Origin: an uncultured Burkholderiales bacterium
GTDB taxonomy: Bacteria > Pseudomonadota > Gammaproteobacteria > Burkholderiales > Burkholderiaceae_C
NCBI GenBank assembly: GCA_903844385.1
Contig: CAIMTJ010000052.1
Span: forward strand, 1-47,697
Direction of reading: 5' to 3'
DNA: 47,697 bases
Below are positions 35,681 through 44,331 of this stretch, piece after piece. The notes under the pieces are model-generated. The model was given only the letters and a program-made list of their open reading frames with translations, did not search any database and had not been told where the DNA came from. A program made the translations under genes and the position numbers. Positions within the stretch are counted from its first letter, which is position 1, and each line of letters opens with the position of its first letter.

Positions 35681-36433
35681 TCACTCACCATAGGCCTCAG
35701 GGTCGAGTCGCTGCATCTCCGCCTCAATCCACGCCTGCACCTCGGCCATCAAATCGGCGGCAGTGCGCCCCACACTCGAGATCGGTGGCCCCATGGAGAC
35801 GTCCACCAGGCCCGGGATTTTGACAAAAGCACGCCGCGGCCAACACCGCCCCGACGTCACCGCCACCGGCACCACATAGGCCCCGGTCTCCACTGCCAAG
35901 CGCGCACCACCGAGCTTGTAAGACCCCACCTCGCCGCGCGGGATGCGCGTGCCCTCGGGAAACATGATCACCCAAACACCGCGGGCCAGCAAGTCGCGGC
36001 CTTGCTGCACCACCTTGGCAAAGGCGCGGGCTCGGTCAGAGCGGTCGATGTGGATCATATCAAGTCGGCCAATTGACCAACCGAAAAAAGGAATGGCCAG
36101 GAGCTCTTTTTTAAAGACATAGGCCAGCGGCTTGGGCATGATGGCCGGCATCAAAAAGGTCTCGTAGGCCGATTGATGTTTCATGAGCAAAATCACCGGC
36201 GCGTCGCCAAGAGCGAGCACCGGCTCCAAACCGTGCAAGGCATGGCGCACGCCACAAAACCACCTTGCCGCATCCACCACGCTTTTAAGCCAAGCGCGCG
36301 CCCACGGGTAGAGCTGCGCCTTGGAGACGCCCAGTCCGCCAAGCACCACAATCGTGAGCGAATACGGCACCACGGTGAGCCCCAGCCAAAGCATATGGAC
36401 GCACGAGCTGCCCCAGTAAAGAGCGCGCTTCAT
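35681..36433 (-). CDS. plsC: 1-acyl-sn-glycerol-3-phosphate acyltransferase
   Basis: A membrane-associated acyltransferase making phosphatidic acid for phospholipid synthesis. One or two N-terminal hydrophobic helices precede motif I KHQSAYETF (His86), in which the usual HX4D appears as HX4E (Glu91). The glycerophosphate-binding motif FPEGTR is at 158-163. At 250 residues the size is normal. It overlaps the end of gmhB by four bases. The block context (lnt, gmhB) fits envelope lipid assembly. Confidence 0.92.
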   Translation of the reverse strand: MKRALYWGSSCVHMLWLGLTVVPYSLTIVVLGGLGVSKAQLYPWARAWLKSVVDAARWFCGVRHALHGLEPVLALGDAPVILLMKHQSAYETFLMPAIMPKPLAYVFKKELLAIPFFGWSIGRLDMIHIDRSDRARAFAKVVQQGRDLLARGVWVIMFPEGTRIPRGEVGSYKLGGARLAVETGAYVVPVAVTSGRCWPRRAFVKIPGLVDVSMGPPISSVGRTAADLMAEVQAWIEAEMQRLDPEAYGE

Positions 36434-37056
36434 GGCGCCACATGACCAAAACGGTCACTCGTGCGCTCGCTGATGCGCTCGTTCATCGCGTTGATCGCGG
36501 GCTGCTCGCGCTCGTGCAGCAGCCACTGGGAAAACCCATACAAATCCTCATGAACGCGGGTGTTCGGGGGGAAAGCTCGCGAGAGTGCTTGGCCTTTGAA
36601 CGCCACACCTTTGCCCGTGAGCACCAAGTGCGGCTCACAACCGGCATGGGCGCCGGCTTGCAAGTCGCGCAATGAATCCCCCACCGTGGGCACACCCCTC
36701 AAGTCCAGACCCGTGCGCCGTGCAATCTGCTCAAAAAGCCCGGACAAGGGTTTTCTGCAGCCGCAATGATCGTCGTTGGTGTGGGGACAAAAGAAAATCG
36801 CCTCCACGCGAGCACCCTCTTGCGCCAACAGGTGGTTCATCTTGTCGTGCATGGCATTCAAGGTCGCCACATCAAACAGTCCCCGGCCCAGACCCGATTG
36901 GTTCGATGCAATCACCACGCGATAACCCGCATGGTTCATGCGGGCAATCGCCTCGAGCGCGCGCGGCAAGGGCTGCCACTCCTCGGGGGACTTCACATAG
37001 TCGTCACGGTCTGCGTTGATGGTGCCATCGCGGTCCAAGATGATCAGTTTGGTCAT
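36430..37056 (-). CDS. gmhB: D-glycero-beta-D-manno-heptose 1,7-bisphosphate 7-phosphatase
   Basis: A HAD phosphatase in ADP-heptose synthesis for the LPS inner core. The catalytic pair is Asp8/Asp10 in LDRDGT. The zinc site CPHTNDDHCGCRKP (Cys90, His92, Cys98, Cys100) is diagnostic. The protein has 208 residues. The C-terminal tail of about 30 residues is variable. It overlaps plsC by four bases and follows glyS after about 100 bases. Confidence 0.95.
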   Translation of the reverse strand: MTKLIILDRDGTINADRDDYVKSPEEWQPLPRALEAIARMNHAGYRVVIASNQSGLGRGLFDVATLNAMHDKMNHLLAQEGARVEAIFFCPHTNDDHCGCRKPLSGLFEQIARRTGLDLRGVPTVGDSLRDLQAGAHAGCEPHLVLTGKGVAFKGQALSRAFPPNTRVHEDLYGFSQWLLHEREQPAINAMNERISERTSDRFGHVAP

Positions 37057-37158
37057 GGGTTACTCGCAGTGAAAAAAGCCAGCAAGAGACAAAGGGCGGT
37101 GGATCACGTGAGTCCTGTGGGTTCAGTCGCTGGTGTGGATGATGGGGCTTGTTCTGGA

Positions 37159-39333
37159 TCAGGCCAAGCGCGACAAATCCGCCACCCGGTTCATGGCGGT
37201 GTGGAGTTCACGCAGCAAGGCCAGCCGGTTGTGGCGCAAATGCTCCTCGGGTGCATTGACCATCACCTGCTCAAAAAAACTGTCCACTGGCTCCTTCAAC
37301 ACCGCCAAACTCGCCAACGAGGCCGCGTACTGAGCGTGTTCAAACAAGTCCCGAGACTGGGCCAGACTCACCGCCATGGCGTCAAAGAGCGCGCGCTCCG
37401 CACCCTCTTGCAGCCACTCGAGTTGAACGCCCAAGTCGCTGGGAATGGTTGATTTTTTCAAGATATTGCCAATGCGTTTATTGGCCGCGGCCAGCGCACT
37501 GGCCTCAGGCCTCAAGGCGAAGGTTTTGACCGCCTCGAGCCGTGCCTCGACGTCGTCCAATCGGTCAAAGCTCAAGGACAACACCGCCTCAATTTGTGCG
37601 CTGCTGTAGCCCGCGTCTTTGAACACCCCAGTGAGGCGCTCGCCCACAAATGTGAGCAAAGCCGCCATGGACTCGCCCCCACTGAGCACCAGTGCCGAGC
37701 CCTCAAACACGGATTGGGCTTGTTCAAGCAAATGCCCCAAGGACAACTTCAAGTCGGTGCTGGTGAGCAAACGAATCACTCCCAAGGCCTGACGGCGCAA
37801 GGCGTAGGGGTCTTTGTCACCGCTGGGCTGCTGGCCAATGCCAAAGAGACCGACCAAGACCTCCAATTTATCGGCCAAAGCCAAAACTTGACCCACCACA
37901 TCGCGTGGCAAGGCATCGCCTGCAAAACGCGGTTTGTAGTGATCCTCAATGGCCTGCGCAACGCTCAAGGCATAGCCGTCGTGGAGTGCGTAATAGTGCC
38001 CCATGATGCCTTGCAGCTCGGGGAACTCCCCCACCATGTCGGTGAGCAAATCGACCTTGGCCACACGCGCAGCCTCCAGGATCCAGGTGTGCTGCGAGGA
38101 CGTGATCACGCCATGATCGACCAAGTCGCTGGCGATCAAATTGGCCAAAGCGGCCACGCGCAAGCTGCGCGCGGCTTGGGTGCCTAACTTTTGGTGGTAC
38201 ACGACTTGGCCCAACGCGTCCAAGCGCGAGAGCAAGGTTTTTTTCTGGTCCTGCTTGAAAAAGAACTGCGCATCGGCAAGCCTGGGCCTGACCACCCGCT
38301 CATTGCCGCCAATGACAGCGCTCGCGTCCGCTGGCGAGATGTTGCTCACCACCAAAAAGTGGTGGCTCAGGCGCCCGCTTTGGTCGAGCAAGGGGAAGTA
38401 TTTTTGATTGGCCTTCATGGTCAAGATCAAACACTCCTGCGGCACGCTCAAAAAGTCCGCATCGAACTGGCACGCGAGCACATTGGGATGCTCCACCAAT
38501 GCACAGACCTCATCCAAGAGCGCCTCGTCTTCGAGCACGCTCAAAGATTCGCCCAGACCTTGCGCGAGCGTCCTCAACTGTTCGCGAATCGATTCGCGCC
38601 GACCCTCAAAACTGGCCATCACCCGACCCTCTTGAAGGAGCACACGCTCGTAGTCGCTTGGGTGTGTCACGGTCAAGCTCGGGGCCAATGCCTCAAAACG
38701 ATGGCCTTGGGTGTGATCCGTCGCTTGAAGACCCAGTGCACTCAAGGCCAGCACTTCTTTGCCATACAAGGCCAACAGGCCATGCACCGGTCGCACAAAA
38801 TGCACGCTGCTCCAGCCCGGCAAGGCGCAGTCGCGGTGCAACTGATAACTCATGAGCTTGGGGATGGGCAGCGCGCCCAAGCTCTCGCTCAAGGCCTTTT
38901 GCGCACCTTCGGTGAGGGTGGCGCCAGCCTGGGTGGTTTTGGCCCACAAATTGACCTGTTTGCCATCATCGATTTTTTCCAAGGCCGCCACGCTCAAGTG
39001 AGACAGCCCCATGGCCGCGAGCTTTTTGGCAAGCGCAGGCGTGGCCTCACCCTGCGCGTTCAAGCCCACGCTTTGCGGCATCAACTTTTGCTCGACGGCT
39101 TTGGCGCTGGCTTGTGGCAAGACACCCTGTACGCGCACGGCCAAACGCCTAGGCGTGGCAAAACCTTCAAAACTGGCCGTGGGGGCGGTGAGCCCTTGCG
39201 CCACCAAACCGTCAAAAACCCCTTGTGCAAAGGCTCGGCCCAGTGTTTTCAAAGCCTTCGGGGGCAACTCTTCGGCCAAGAGTTCAATGAGCAAGGCCTC
39301 GCCGAGCTCGGGCGTCTTCATCGCTGTCGTCAT
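37159..39333 (-). CDS. glyS: Glycyl-tRNA synthetase beta subunit
   Basis: The beta chain of the heterotetrameric bacterial glycyl-tRNA synthetase, carrying tRNA-binding functions. [12 protein letters not shown] at the N-terminus, the [11 protein letters not shown] segment and the C-terminal anticodon-binding region are recognisable. The frame begins upstream at 39387, but the ATG at 39333 overlaps the glyQ stop (ATGA) and gives 724 residues, a typical size. It must act with GlyQ encoded just before it. Confidence 0.97.
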   Translation of the reverse strand: MTTAMKTPELGEALLIELLAEELPPKALKTLGRAFAQGVFDGLVAQGLTAPTASFEGFATPRRLAVRVQGVLPQASAKAVEQKLMPQSVGLNAQGEATPALAKKLAAMGLSHLSVAALEKIDDGKQVNLWAKTTQAGATLTEGAQKALSESLGALPIPKLMSYQLHRDCALPGWSSVHFVRPVHGLLALYGKEVLALSALGLQATDHTQGHRFEALAPSLTVTHPSDYERVLLQEGRVMASFEGRRESIREQLRTLAQGLGESLSVLEDEALLDEVCALVEHPNVLACQFDADFLSVPQECLILTMKANQKYFPLLDQSGRLSHHFLVVSNISPADASAVIGGNERVVRPRLADAQFFFKQDQKKTLLSRLDALGQVVYHQKLGTQAARSLRVAALANLIASDLVDHGVITSSQHTWILEAARVAKVDLLTDMVGEFPELQGIMGHYYALHDGYALSVAQAIEDHYKPRFAGDALPRDVVGQVLALADKLEVLVGLFGIGQQPSGDKDPYALRRQALGVIRLLTSTDLKLSLGHLLEQAQSVFEGSALVLSGGESMAALLTFVGERLTGVFKDAGYSSAQIEAVLSLSFDRLDDVEARLEAVKTFALRPEASALAAANKRIGNILKKSTIPSDLGVQLEWLQEGAERALFDAMAVSLAQSRDLFEHAQYAASLASLAVLKEPVDSFFEQVMVNAPEEHLRHNRLALLRELHTAMNRVADLSRLA

Positions 39334-40259
39334 GCTGGCACCGCCTTTGATGTGAGGCCAGGGATCGCCGGCATGGCGGCCACCCATTGGGCAGGAGCCA
39401 TGGGAAACCCCAGACGCTCGCGACTTTCCAGATAACTTTGGGCCACCGATTTGGCCAAATTGCGAATGCGCGTGATGTAGCCCGCGCGCTCGGTCACGCT
39501 GATGCTGCCCCGGGCATCGAGCAAGTTAAACGTGTGAGCGGCTTTGAGCACTTGCTCGTAAGCGGGCAGCGCCAACTGCTCGGCCATCAAATGTTGGGCT
39601 TGCTGCTCATGGGCATTGAAGGCCTGAAACAAAAAGACGGCATCGCTGTGCTCAAAGTTGTAAGCCGATTGCTCTTTTTCGTTTTGCAAATACACATCAC
39701 CATAGGTCAAGCCCTCCGTCCAGACCAGGTCATACACATTGTCCACGCCTTGCAAATACATCGCCAAGCGTTCAAGCCCATAGGTGATCTCCCCCGTGAT
39801 GGGCTGACAATTGATCCCGCCGACTTGCTGGAAATAGGTGAACTGGGTCACCTCCATGCCATTGAGCCAGACCTCCCAACCCAAGCCCCAAGCGCCCAAG
39901 GTGGGGTTCTCCCAATCGTCTTCCACAAAGCGGATGTCATTGCGCTTCAAATCAAAGCCAAGCGCCGCCAAGGAGCCCAGGTACAAATCCAAGATGTTTT
40001 GCGGTGCGGGCTTTAACACCACTTGGTACTGGTAGTAATGCTGAAGCCGATTGGGGTTCTCACCATAGCGACCGTCCTTGGGCCGGCGACTGGGTTGTAC
40101 ATAGGCCGCGCGCCAGGGCTCGGGCCCCAAGGCGCGCAAAAATGTGGCAGTGTGGGAGGTACCGGCACCGACTTCCATGTCGTAGGGTTGCAGCAAAGCG
40201 CAGCCGTGCTGGGCCCAATACGTCTGGAGCGTCAAAATGATGTTTTGAAAATGGAGCAT
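39330..40259 (-). CDS. glyQ: Glycyl-tRNA synthetase alpha subunit
   Basis: The catalytic alpha chain. [34 protein letters not shown] and [20 protein letters not shown] are near-invariant family segments. At 309 residues the length is normal. It is translationally coupled to glyS by a four-base overlap. A 180-base gap separates it from lnt upstream; I saw no clear terminator there. Confidence 0.98.
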   Translation of the reverse strand: MLHFQNIILTLQTYWAQHGCALLQPYDMEVGAGTSHTATFLRALGPEPWRAAYVQPSRRPKDGRYGENPNRLQHYYQYQVVLKPAPQNILDLYLGSLAALGFDLKRNDIRFVEDDWENPTLGAWGLGWEVWLNGMEVTQFTYFQQVGGINCQPITGEITYGLERLAMYLQGVDNVYDLVWTEGLTYGDVYLQNEKEQSAYNFEHSDAVFLFQAFNAHEQQAQHLMAEQLALPAYEQVLKAAHTFNLLDARGSISVTERAGYITRIRNLAKSVAQSYLESRERLGFPMAPAQWVAAMPAIPGLTSKAVPA

Positions 40260-40439
40260 CTCGTCTTTGGCGTGTTACTTCGGGTGGACAGTCTCTGGAG
40301 TGAGCGTTCGAGCAGTGTCAATGCCTTCGCCGATGGGGGGCTCTAGAGCGGGGGGCGCAATGCCTCATTGGCCAATTTTAACCGCTGTGGTTCAGGGGAA
40401 CGGGCAAGCGACTGGCCAGCGTGCACTGAACGCCTTGAT

Positions 40440-42161
40440 TCATGCTCGAGAGCGGCTTTGGCGCCCGCGCTGGCGGCGTCGGTAGCCCCCCAACAGCAGC
40501 AGCACGGTGGTGCAAGACAACCACAAGGGCCACAGGCCAAAACGACCCGCCCACCAGGCATAAAAGGTCACCCCCTCATGCACCCCAGCCACCCGAGCCG
40601 TCAACACCCCTTGGGTGAAACGAGGCAGTGCCGCCACCACGCGGGCGTTTTCGTCAATGACCATGGTCGCACCCGCATTGGTCGAGCGCAGCATCGGGCG
40701 ATGCAGCTCCAAGGTGCGCATGCGCGATATTTCGATGTGCTGATCCACCACCACCGTGTCTCCAAACCAGGCGATGTTGCTCATGTTGACCAAGATGGTG
40801 GGAGACAGCGCCTCTTGCACAAAGCGCTGGGCCAACTCTTCACCAAACAAGTCCTCATAGCAAATGTTGGGCGCGATGCGCTCACCCAAGATGGACCATG
40901 ACGCTTGGGCCTCATCGCCATGGCGAAAGAATCCCAGCGGGTTGCTCAAGTGGTCGGTAAACCATTGGAAAAGTGGGGGCACAAACTCACCAAAGGGCAC
41001 CAAGTGAGATTTGTCATAGCGGTACACATCGGTGGCACTCACCCCCACCCCCACCCCGACCGCCGAATTGGTGTAGCCGCGGTTGTCAACGAGCGGCATG
41101 CCAATCAAGGCCAGGCGGTGCTGCGCCAAAAGCAGCGTCACCAGGCTTGGGAAAAACTGCGCCTCATAGGCTTGTGGGGGCTTGGCAAAGGCCGTCTCCG
41201 GCGTGATCACCAAGTCACTGTGGTCACGCGCCATTTGCGCTCGGTACCACACCCCGCCTTCTTCGCGGGCGTGGGTGAATTGACTCGCCATGGGCACATT
41301 GCCTTGCAGCAAGGTCACTTTCCAAGTGGGTTCGCCCTGGGAGCGGCTCGACGCTGAAGGGTCCATCAAGACTGGACGCGATGGGCCGTTCGTGCGAACC
41401 CATGACACGGGCCAACCCGACAAACTGAGCACCATCACACAGACCAACACCCACCCCAAGCTCATACTCAAGCCGCGATCGAGCACCACTCGGACCCCAG
41501 AAAGCCGCACCGATGCGGCACGCCCTGCGCGTTCGCGAGCGGCTCCAAGCCTGGCGGGCGTGAGCCACAACACACACAGCATGGCCAAGCTCGCACTCAG
41601 CCACCCCAGGCCATACACCCCCACCCAAGACGCGAGTTGACCCAACCACGTGTTGGTGTGGGCGTATCCTGAAGAGCCCCAAGGAAAACCGGTGAACCAC
41701 ACGCCCCGGGCGAGCTCAGACAAGGTCCAACACGCCCCGTAGCCCAGGGCCTGGAGAGCGTCACTGAGCCAACCCCAGCGCGTTTGACGCTGTCCTCCCA
41801 AGGCCATCAAACCCGCATAAAGCGCCGCAAAGACAGCCCAATAGAGCGACAAACCTGCGCACAGCAGCACCAATCCGAGCAGCGACAAGGCCAGCGGCAT
41901 CTCACCATAGACGTGCAGTGCAATGAAGATCCACCAAACGGTGCCCATGAGCGCGCTGCACTGAAAAACATAAGCCAAGGCGGCCACCCGCCGCGGACTT
42001 GCGAGGGCTTGGTTCACAGCGAAAGCCAAGAGGAGCATGGCACACCACTGCAGCACACCGCTGGGCCCCAAGTGCTGGGGCAATCCCATCGAGAGCGCTT
42101 GCAAGGCTCCAGCGACAACACCCACGAGCGAGACGAGCCAACAACTCAAGCCTCGGCTCAT
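40440..42161 (-). CDS. lnt: Apolipoprotein N-acyltransferase
   Basis: An inner-membrane enzyme that adds the third acyl chain to lipoproteins. Several N-terminal transmembrane helices lead into a periplasmic nitrilase domain. The catalytic Glu lies in TPETAFAK (about residue 320), the Lys in YDKSHLVPFGEF (about 382) and the Cys in NICYEDLFGE (about 434). A final hydrophobic helix closes the protein. At 573 residues it is slightly longer than E. coli Lnt. The ATG at 42161 overlaps the corC stop (ATGA), which decides the start. Confidence 0.96.
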   Translation of the reverse strand: MSRGLSCWLVSLVGVVAGALQALSMGLPQHLGPSGVLQWCAMLLLAFAVNQALASPRRVAALAYVFQCSALMGTVWWIFIALHVYGEMPLALSLLGLVLLCAGLSLYWAVFAALYAGLMALGGQRQTRWGWLSDALQALGYGACWTLSELARGVWFTGFPWGSSGYAHTNTWLGQLASWVGVYGLGWLSASLAMLCVLWLTPARLGAARERAGRAASVRLSGVRVVLDRGLSMSLGWVLVCVMVLSLSGWPVSWVRTNGPSRPVLMDPSASSRSQGEPTWKVTLLQGNVPMASQFTHAREEGGVWYRAQMARDHSDLVITPETAFAKPPQAYEAQFFPSLVTLLLAQHRLALIGMPLVDNRGYTNSAVGVGVGVSATDVYRYDKSHLVPFGEFVPPLFQWFTDHLSNPLGFFRHGDEAQASWSILGERIAPNICYEDLFGEELAQRFVQEALSPTILVNMSNIAWFGDTVVVDQHIEISRMRTLELHRPMLRSTNAGATMVIDENARVVAALPRFTQGVLTARVAGVHEGVTFYAWWAGRFGLWPLWLSCTTVLLLLGGYRRRQRGRQSRSRA

Positions 42162-43030
42162 GCCACGGCGCCCTTCTCGATGGCCTTGACCTTGAACCAT
42201 TTGACCGCACCCGCTCGGGTGTGCATGACTTCAAATCTCAATCCCAGCAGCACATGGCTCTCGCCCTTGGTGGGCACGTGTCCCATCTCATGCGCGACCC
42301 AGCCCCCAATGGTTTCAAACGTCTCGACGTGCGAGGCGAGGGTTTCGGCCAAACCAAAGGCCTGCAAGACGCGTGGAATCGCCGTGTTGCCCGCGATGCG
42401 GTAGGTTTGATCACCCAGGCCAAAAATATCCCCGGCCTCCTCGTCGGTGTCAAACTCGTCTTCAATATCGCCCACAATTTGCTCGAGCACATCTTCAATG
42501 GTGACCAAGCCCGCCACTCGGCCAAACTCATCGATCACCACGGCCAAGTGGTTGCGGTTGACCCGAAAATCTTTGAGCAATTCGAGCAGTCCTTTGCTTT
42601 GCGGCACCATCACGACGGGTCGCAACAAGGCGCGCACATTCAAATTGGGGGAGCGTTGGCGTTTGAGCAAGTCCTTGGAGAGCAAGATGCCGATGATGTG
42701 GTCGCGCTCGCCTTCAAACACCGGATAGCGGGAGTGCGCGATATCGATCACTTGATTGAGAATGTGATCGAGGGGGTCCTCGATGTTGATCATGTCCATG
42801 CGCGCCGATGAGATCATGACATCGTTGGCGGTCAAATCGGCGATTTTCAAGACCCCTTCGATCATTTGCCGTGACTCGATGCGAATGATGTTGTTGACTT
42901 GGGCTTCTTGCAACCAACGAAGGACATCTTGGAGTTGTTGCGGACGTGGATGAAACACAGACGCAACAAACCGCCCGAGTCGCTGCAAGCGACTCTTGGG
43001 GGGTGAAATCAAAGGCTGCTGGGTCGCCAT
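42158..43030 (-). CDS. corC: CorC/YbeX-type CBS-domain protein
   Basis: A cytoplasmic protein with two CBS domains (about residues 65-190) and a C-terminal CorC/HlyC domain (about 205-285). Conserved pieces include MISSARMDMINIEDPL, SRYPVFEGERDHIIGILLSKDLL-type sequence, VVIDEFGRVAGLVTIEDVLEQIVGDIEDE and the FETIGGWV region. Linked in the family to Mg/Co efflux and ribosome-associated functions. It is coupled to lnt by a four-base overlap, the same order as ybeX-lnt in E. coli, but without phoH-ybeY in front. Confidence 0.95.
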   Translation of the reverse strand: MATQQPLISPPKSRLQRLGRFVASVFHPRPQQLQDVLRWLQEAQVNNIIRIESRQMIEGVLKIADLTANDVMISSARMDMINIEDPLDHILNQVIDIAHSRYPVFEGERDHIIGILLSKDLLKRQRSPNLNVRALLRPVVMVPQSKGLLELLKDFRVNRNHLAVVIDEFGRVAGLVTIEDVLEQIVGDIEDEFDTDEEAGDIFGLGDQTYRIAGNTAIPRVLQAFGLAETLASHVETFETIGGWVAHEMGHVPTKGESHVLLGLRFEVMHTRAGAVKWFKVKAIEKGAVA

Positions 43031-43283
43031 GGTGCGGTTGATCCAGGCTTCAAGGCAAGTCGCCCCTGAAGCCCTTGGTGTTGATGAGTAAGACCCCTAG
43101 CATAGCCGATTTGCGTGACAAGGCGCTCACCATCGGCACCACGCCTTGGTACCCAGCCCCCCCGTAGTCTGCGCCGCTGTGCGCGGGTCTTTGAGCCCAT
43201 GGTCAGCCTCCACAATCCGTCGCATCGTTGCCATCATGGCCACCATTGGCCTCATTGACCCCATACTCTTCGACTCACCACTC

Positions 43284-44021
43284 TCAGCGCTTGGCGTCAC
43301 CCACCTTGTGCCAAAACCGTTGGGCTTGCGCGCTGCTGGCATAAAACGCTTGGCCATAACAAGACGAGACCCACTGGGCCCATTGGCTCATGAAGTCTTT
43401 GTGGGGCAGCAGCACGGTGGCCTCGGTTTCTGAGCCCATGCGAACCAACGTGGCGCCATGGCTTTTGACAATGTGGATCATGGAGGCGTTCTCTGTCAGG
43501 GCCTGGATGGTCAAGCGGTGGACGTTGGCATTGCGCGCGATCACACAGGCGTGCCTAAAAAGACGCTTACCCAAGCCCCGAGCGCGCCAAGGCGCGAGCA
43601 CCGAGCCGCCCCATTCACCCGTCGCGAGTGCGGGCCCAGCGCCCCTGGAGGACGACAAGGGTTCGCTGCGCGCGGTGGGGGGGAGTGCCAAATGGGACAA
43701 GGCAATGAGCTCGCGCTCTTCGTTGAAAATACCCGACATCACGTCGCAACGAAAGTCAATCTTGCCCACATACTGGGCGATTTGCTCATCGTGGGCCATG
43801 TAACCAAACCGCAAATATCGGTCCGGCTCGTTGAGTTTGAGCAAATGCACCAAGACCTTGGCGCGGTGCTGCTCAGCCAAATCCAAAATCGGCCATTGCA
43901 TCTCACCCACCCCCAAGTCGAGCACCTCAAAGGTCTGCAGCCAATTCTGCGGTGCCCATGTTTTGGCCGCGCTCACCCATCCATTTGCTGGTGTACTGAT
44001 CGGGGAGAGCCAGTTCGTCAT
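43284..44021 (-). CDS. GNAT family N-acetyltransferase
   Basis: A 245-residue protein with the GNAT acetyl-CoA site: the expected beta-strand, then VLAPWRARGLGKRLF (Q/RxxGxG/A type), followed by IARNANVHRLTIQALTENASM and a closing strand. The N-terminal half is less typical. An acetyl acceptor cannot be inferred. A GAGGG directly abuts the ATG, an unfavourable spacing, so the true start could differ. It is divergent from fadD and 254 bases from the corC start. Confidence 0.8.
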   Translation of the reverse strand: MTNWLSPISTPANGWVSAAKTWAPQNWLQTFEVLDLGVGEMQWPILDLAEQHRAKVLVHLLKLNEPDRYLRFGYMAHDEQIAQYVGKIDFRCDVMSGIFNEERELIALSHLALPPTARSEPLSSSRGAGPALATGEWGGSVLAPWRARGLGKRLFRHACVIARNANVHRLTIQALTENASMIHIVKSHGATLVRMGSETEATVLLPHKDFMSQWAQWVSSCYGQAFYASSAQAQRFWHKVGDAKR

Positions 44022-44331
44022 CCCTCAATCATAAGGGTTTTCCCTTGGTTTGGGCCTCTATTCACGCCAGCGGTGGGGTCTTTTGTGGCTTAAATAGCAC
44101 CATAGCAGCTTGGCAGCGAGACAATGGCGCCAGGCGCGTGATCGGGGAGTCTTTACAATCCAAGCTTGGGTGTTTTTTGGGCGCGGGCGGCAGCGGCGGG
44201 TGGCCGGTGGCCAGTGGGCTCGGCAGGAATTGGACACCTCCGGGGCTTGAGCTGAACGCACCCCCCCCTAAGCGCAGGGCCAGCGCAGCGCCCTCTCCCA
44301 CAGCGACACCCTCATTTTGCAGGAGTTTTTT
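44022..44331. other. Divergent intergenic region, GNAT / fadD
   Basis: About 310 bases with no supported gene. Apart from the fadD ribosome binding site at its end I see only GC-rich low complexity around 44180-44220. I could not identify promoters or a FadR/PsrA-type operator with confidence. Confidence 0.5.
44321..44325 (+). promoter_or_regulatory. Ribosome binding site deciding the fadD start
   Basis: AGGAG is followed by six T and then TTG at 44332. This spacing selects the TTG at 44332 over the TTG at 44317, which precedes the site. Confidence 0.7.

Noticed and set aside
35660-35692. CACCATCACTTACCAT-type direct repeats at the plsC end
   Set aside because: Imperfect and partly coding; best explained as the overlapping stop/start region of two genes.
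38191-39435. 414-codon plus-strand frame opposite glyS
   Set aside because: Antisense to a certain gene and running past its start; no motif.
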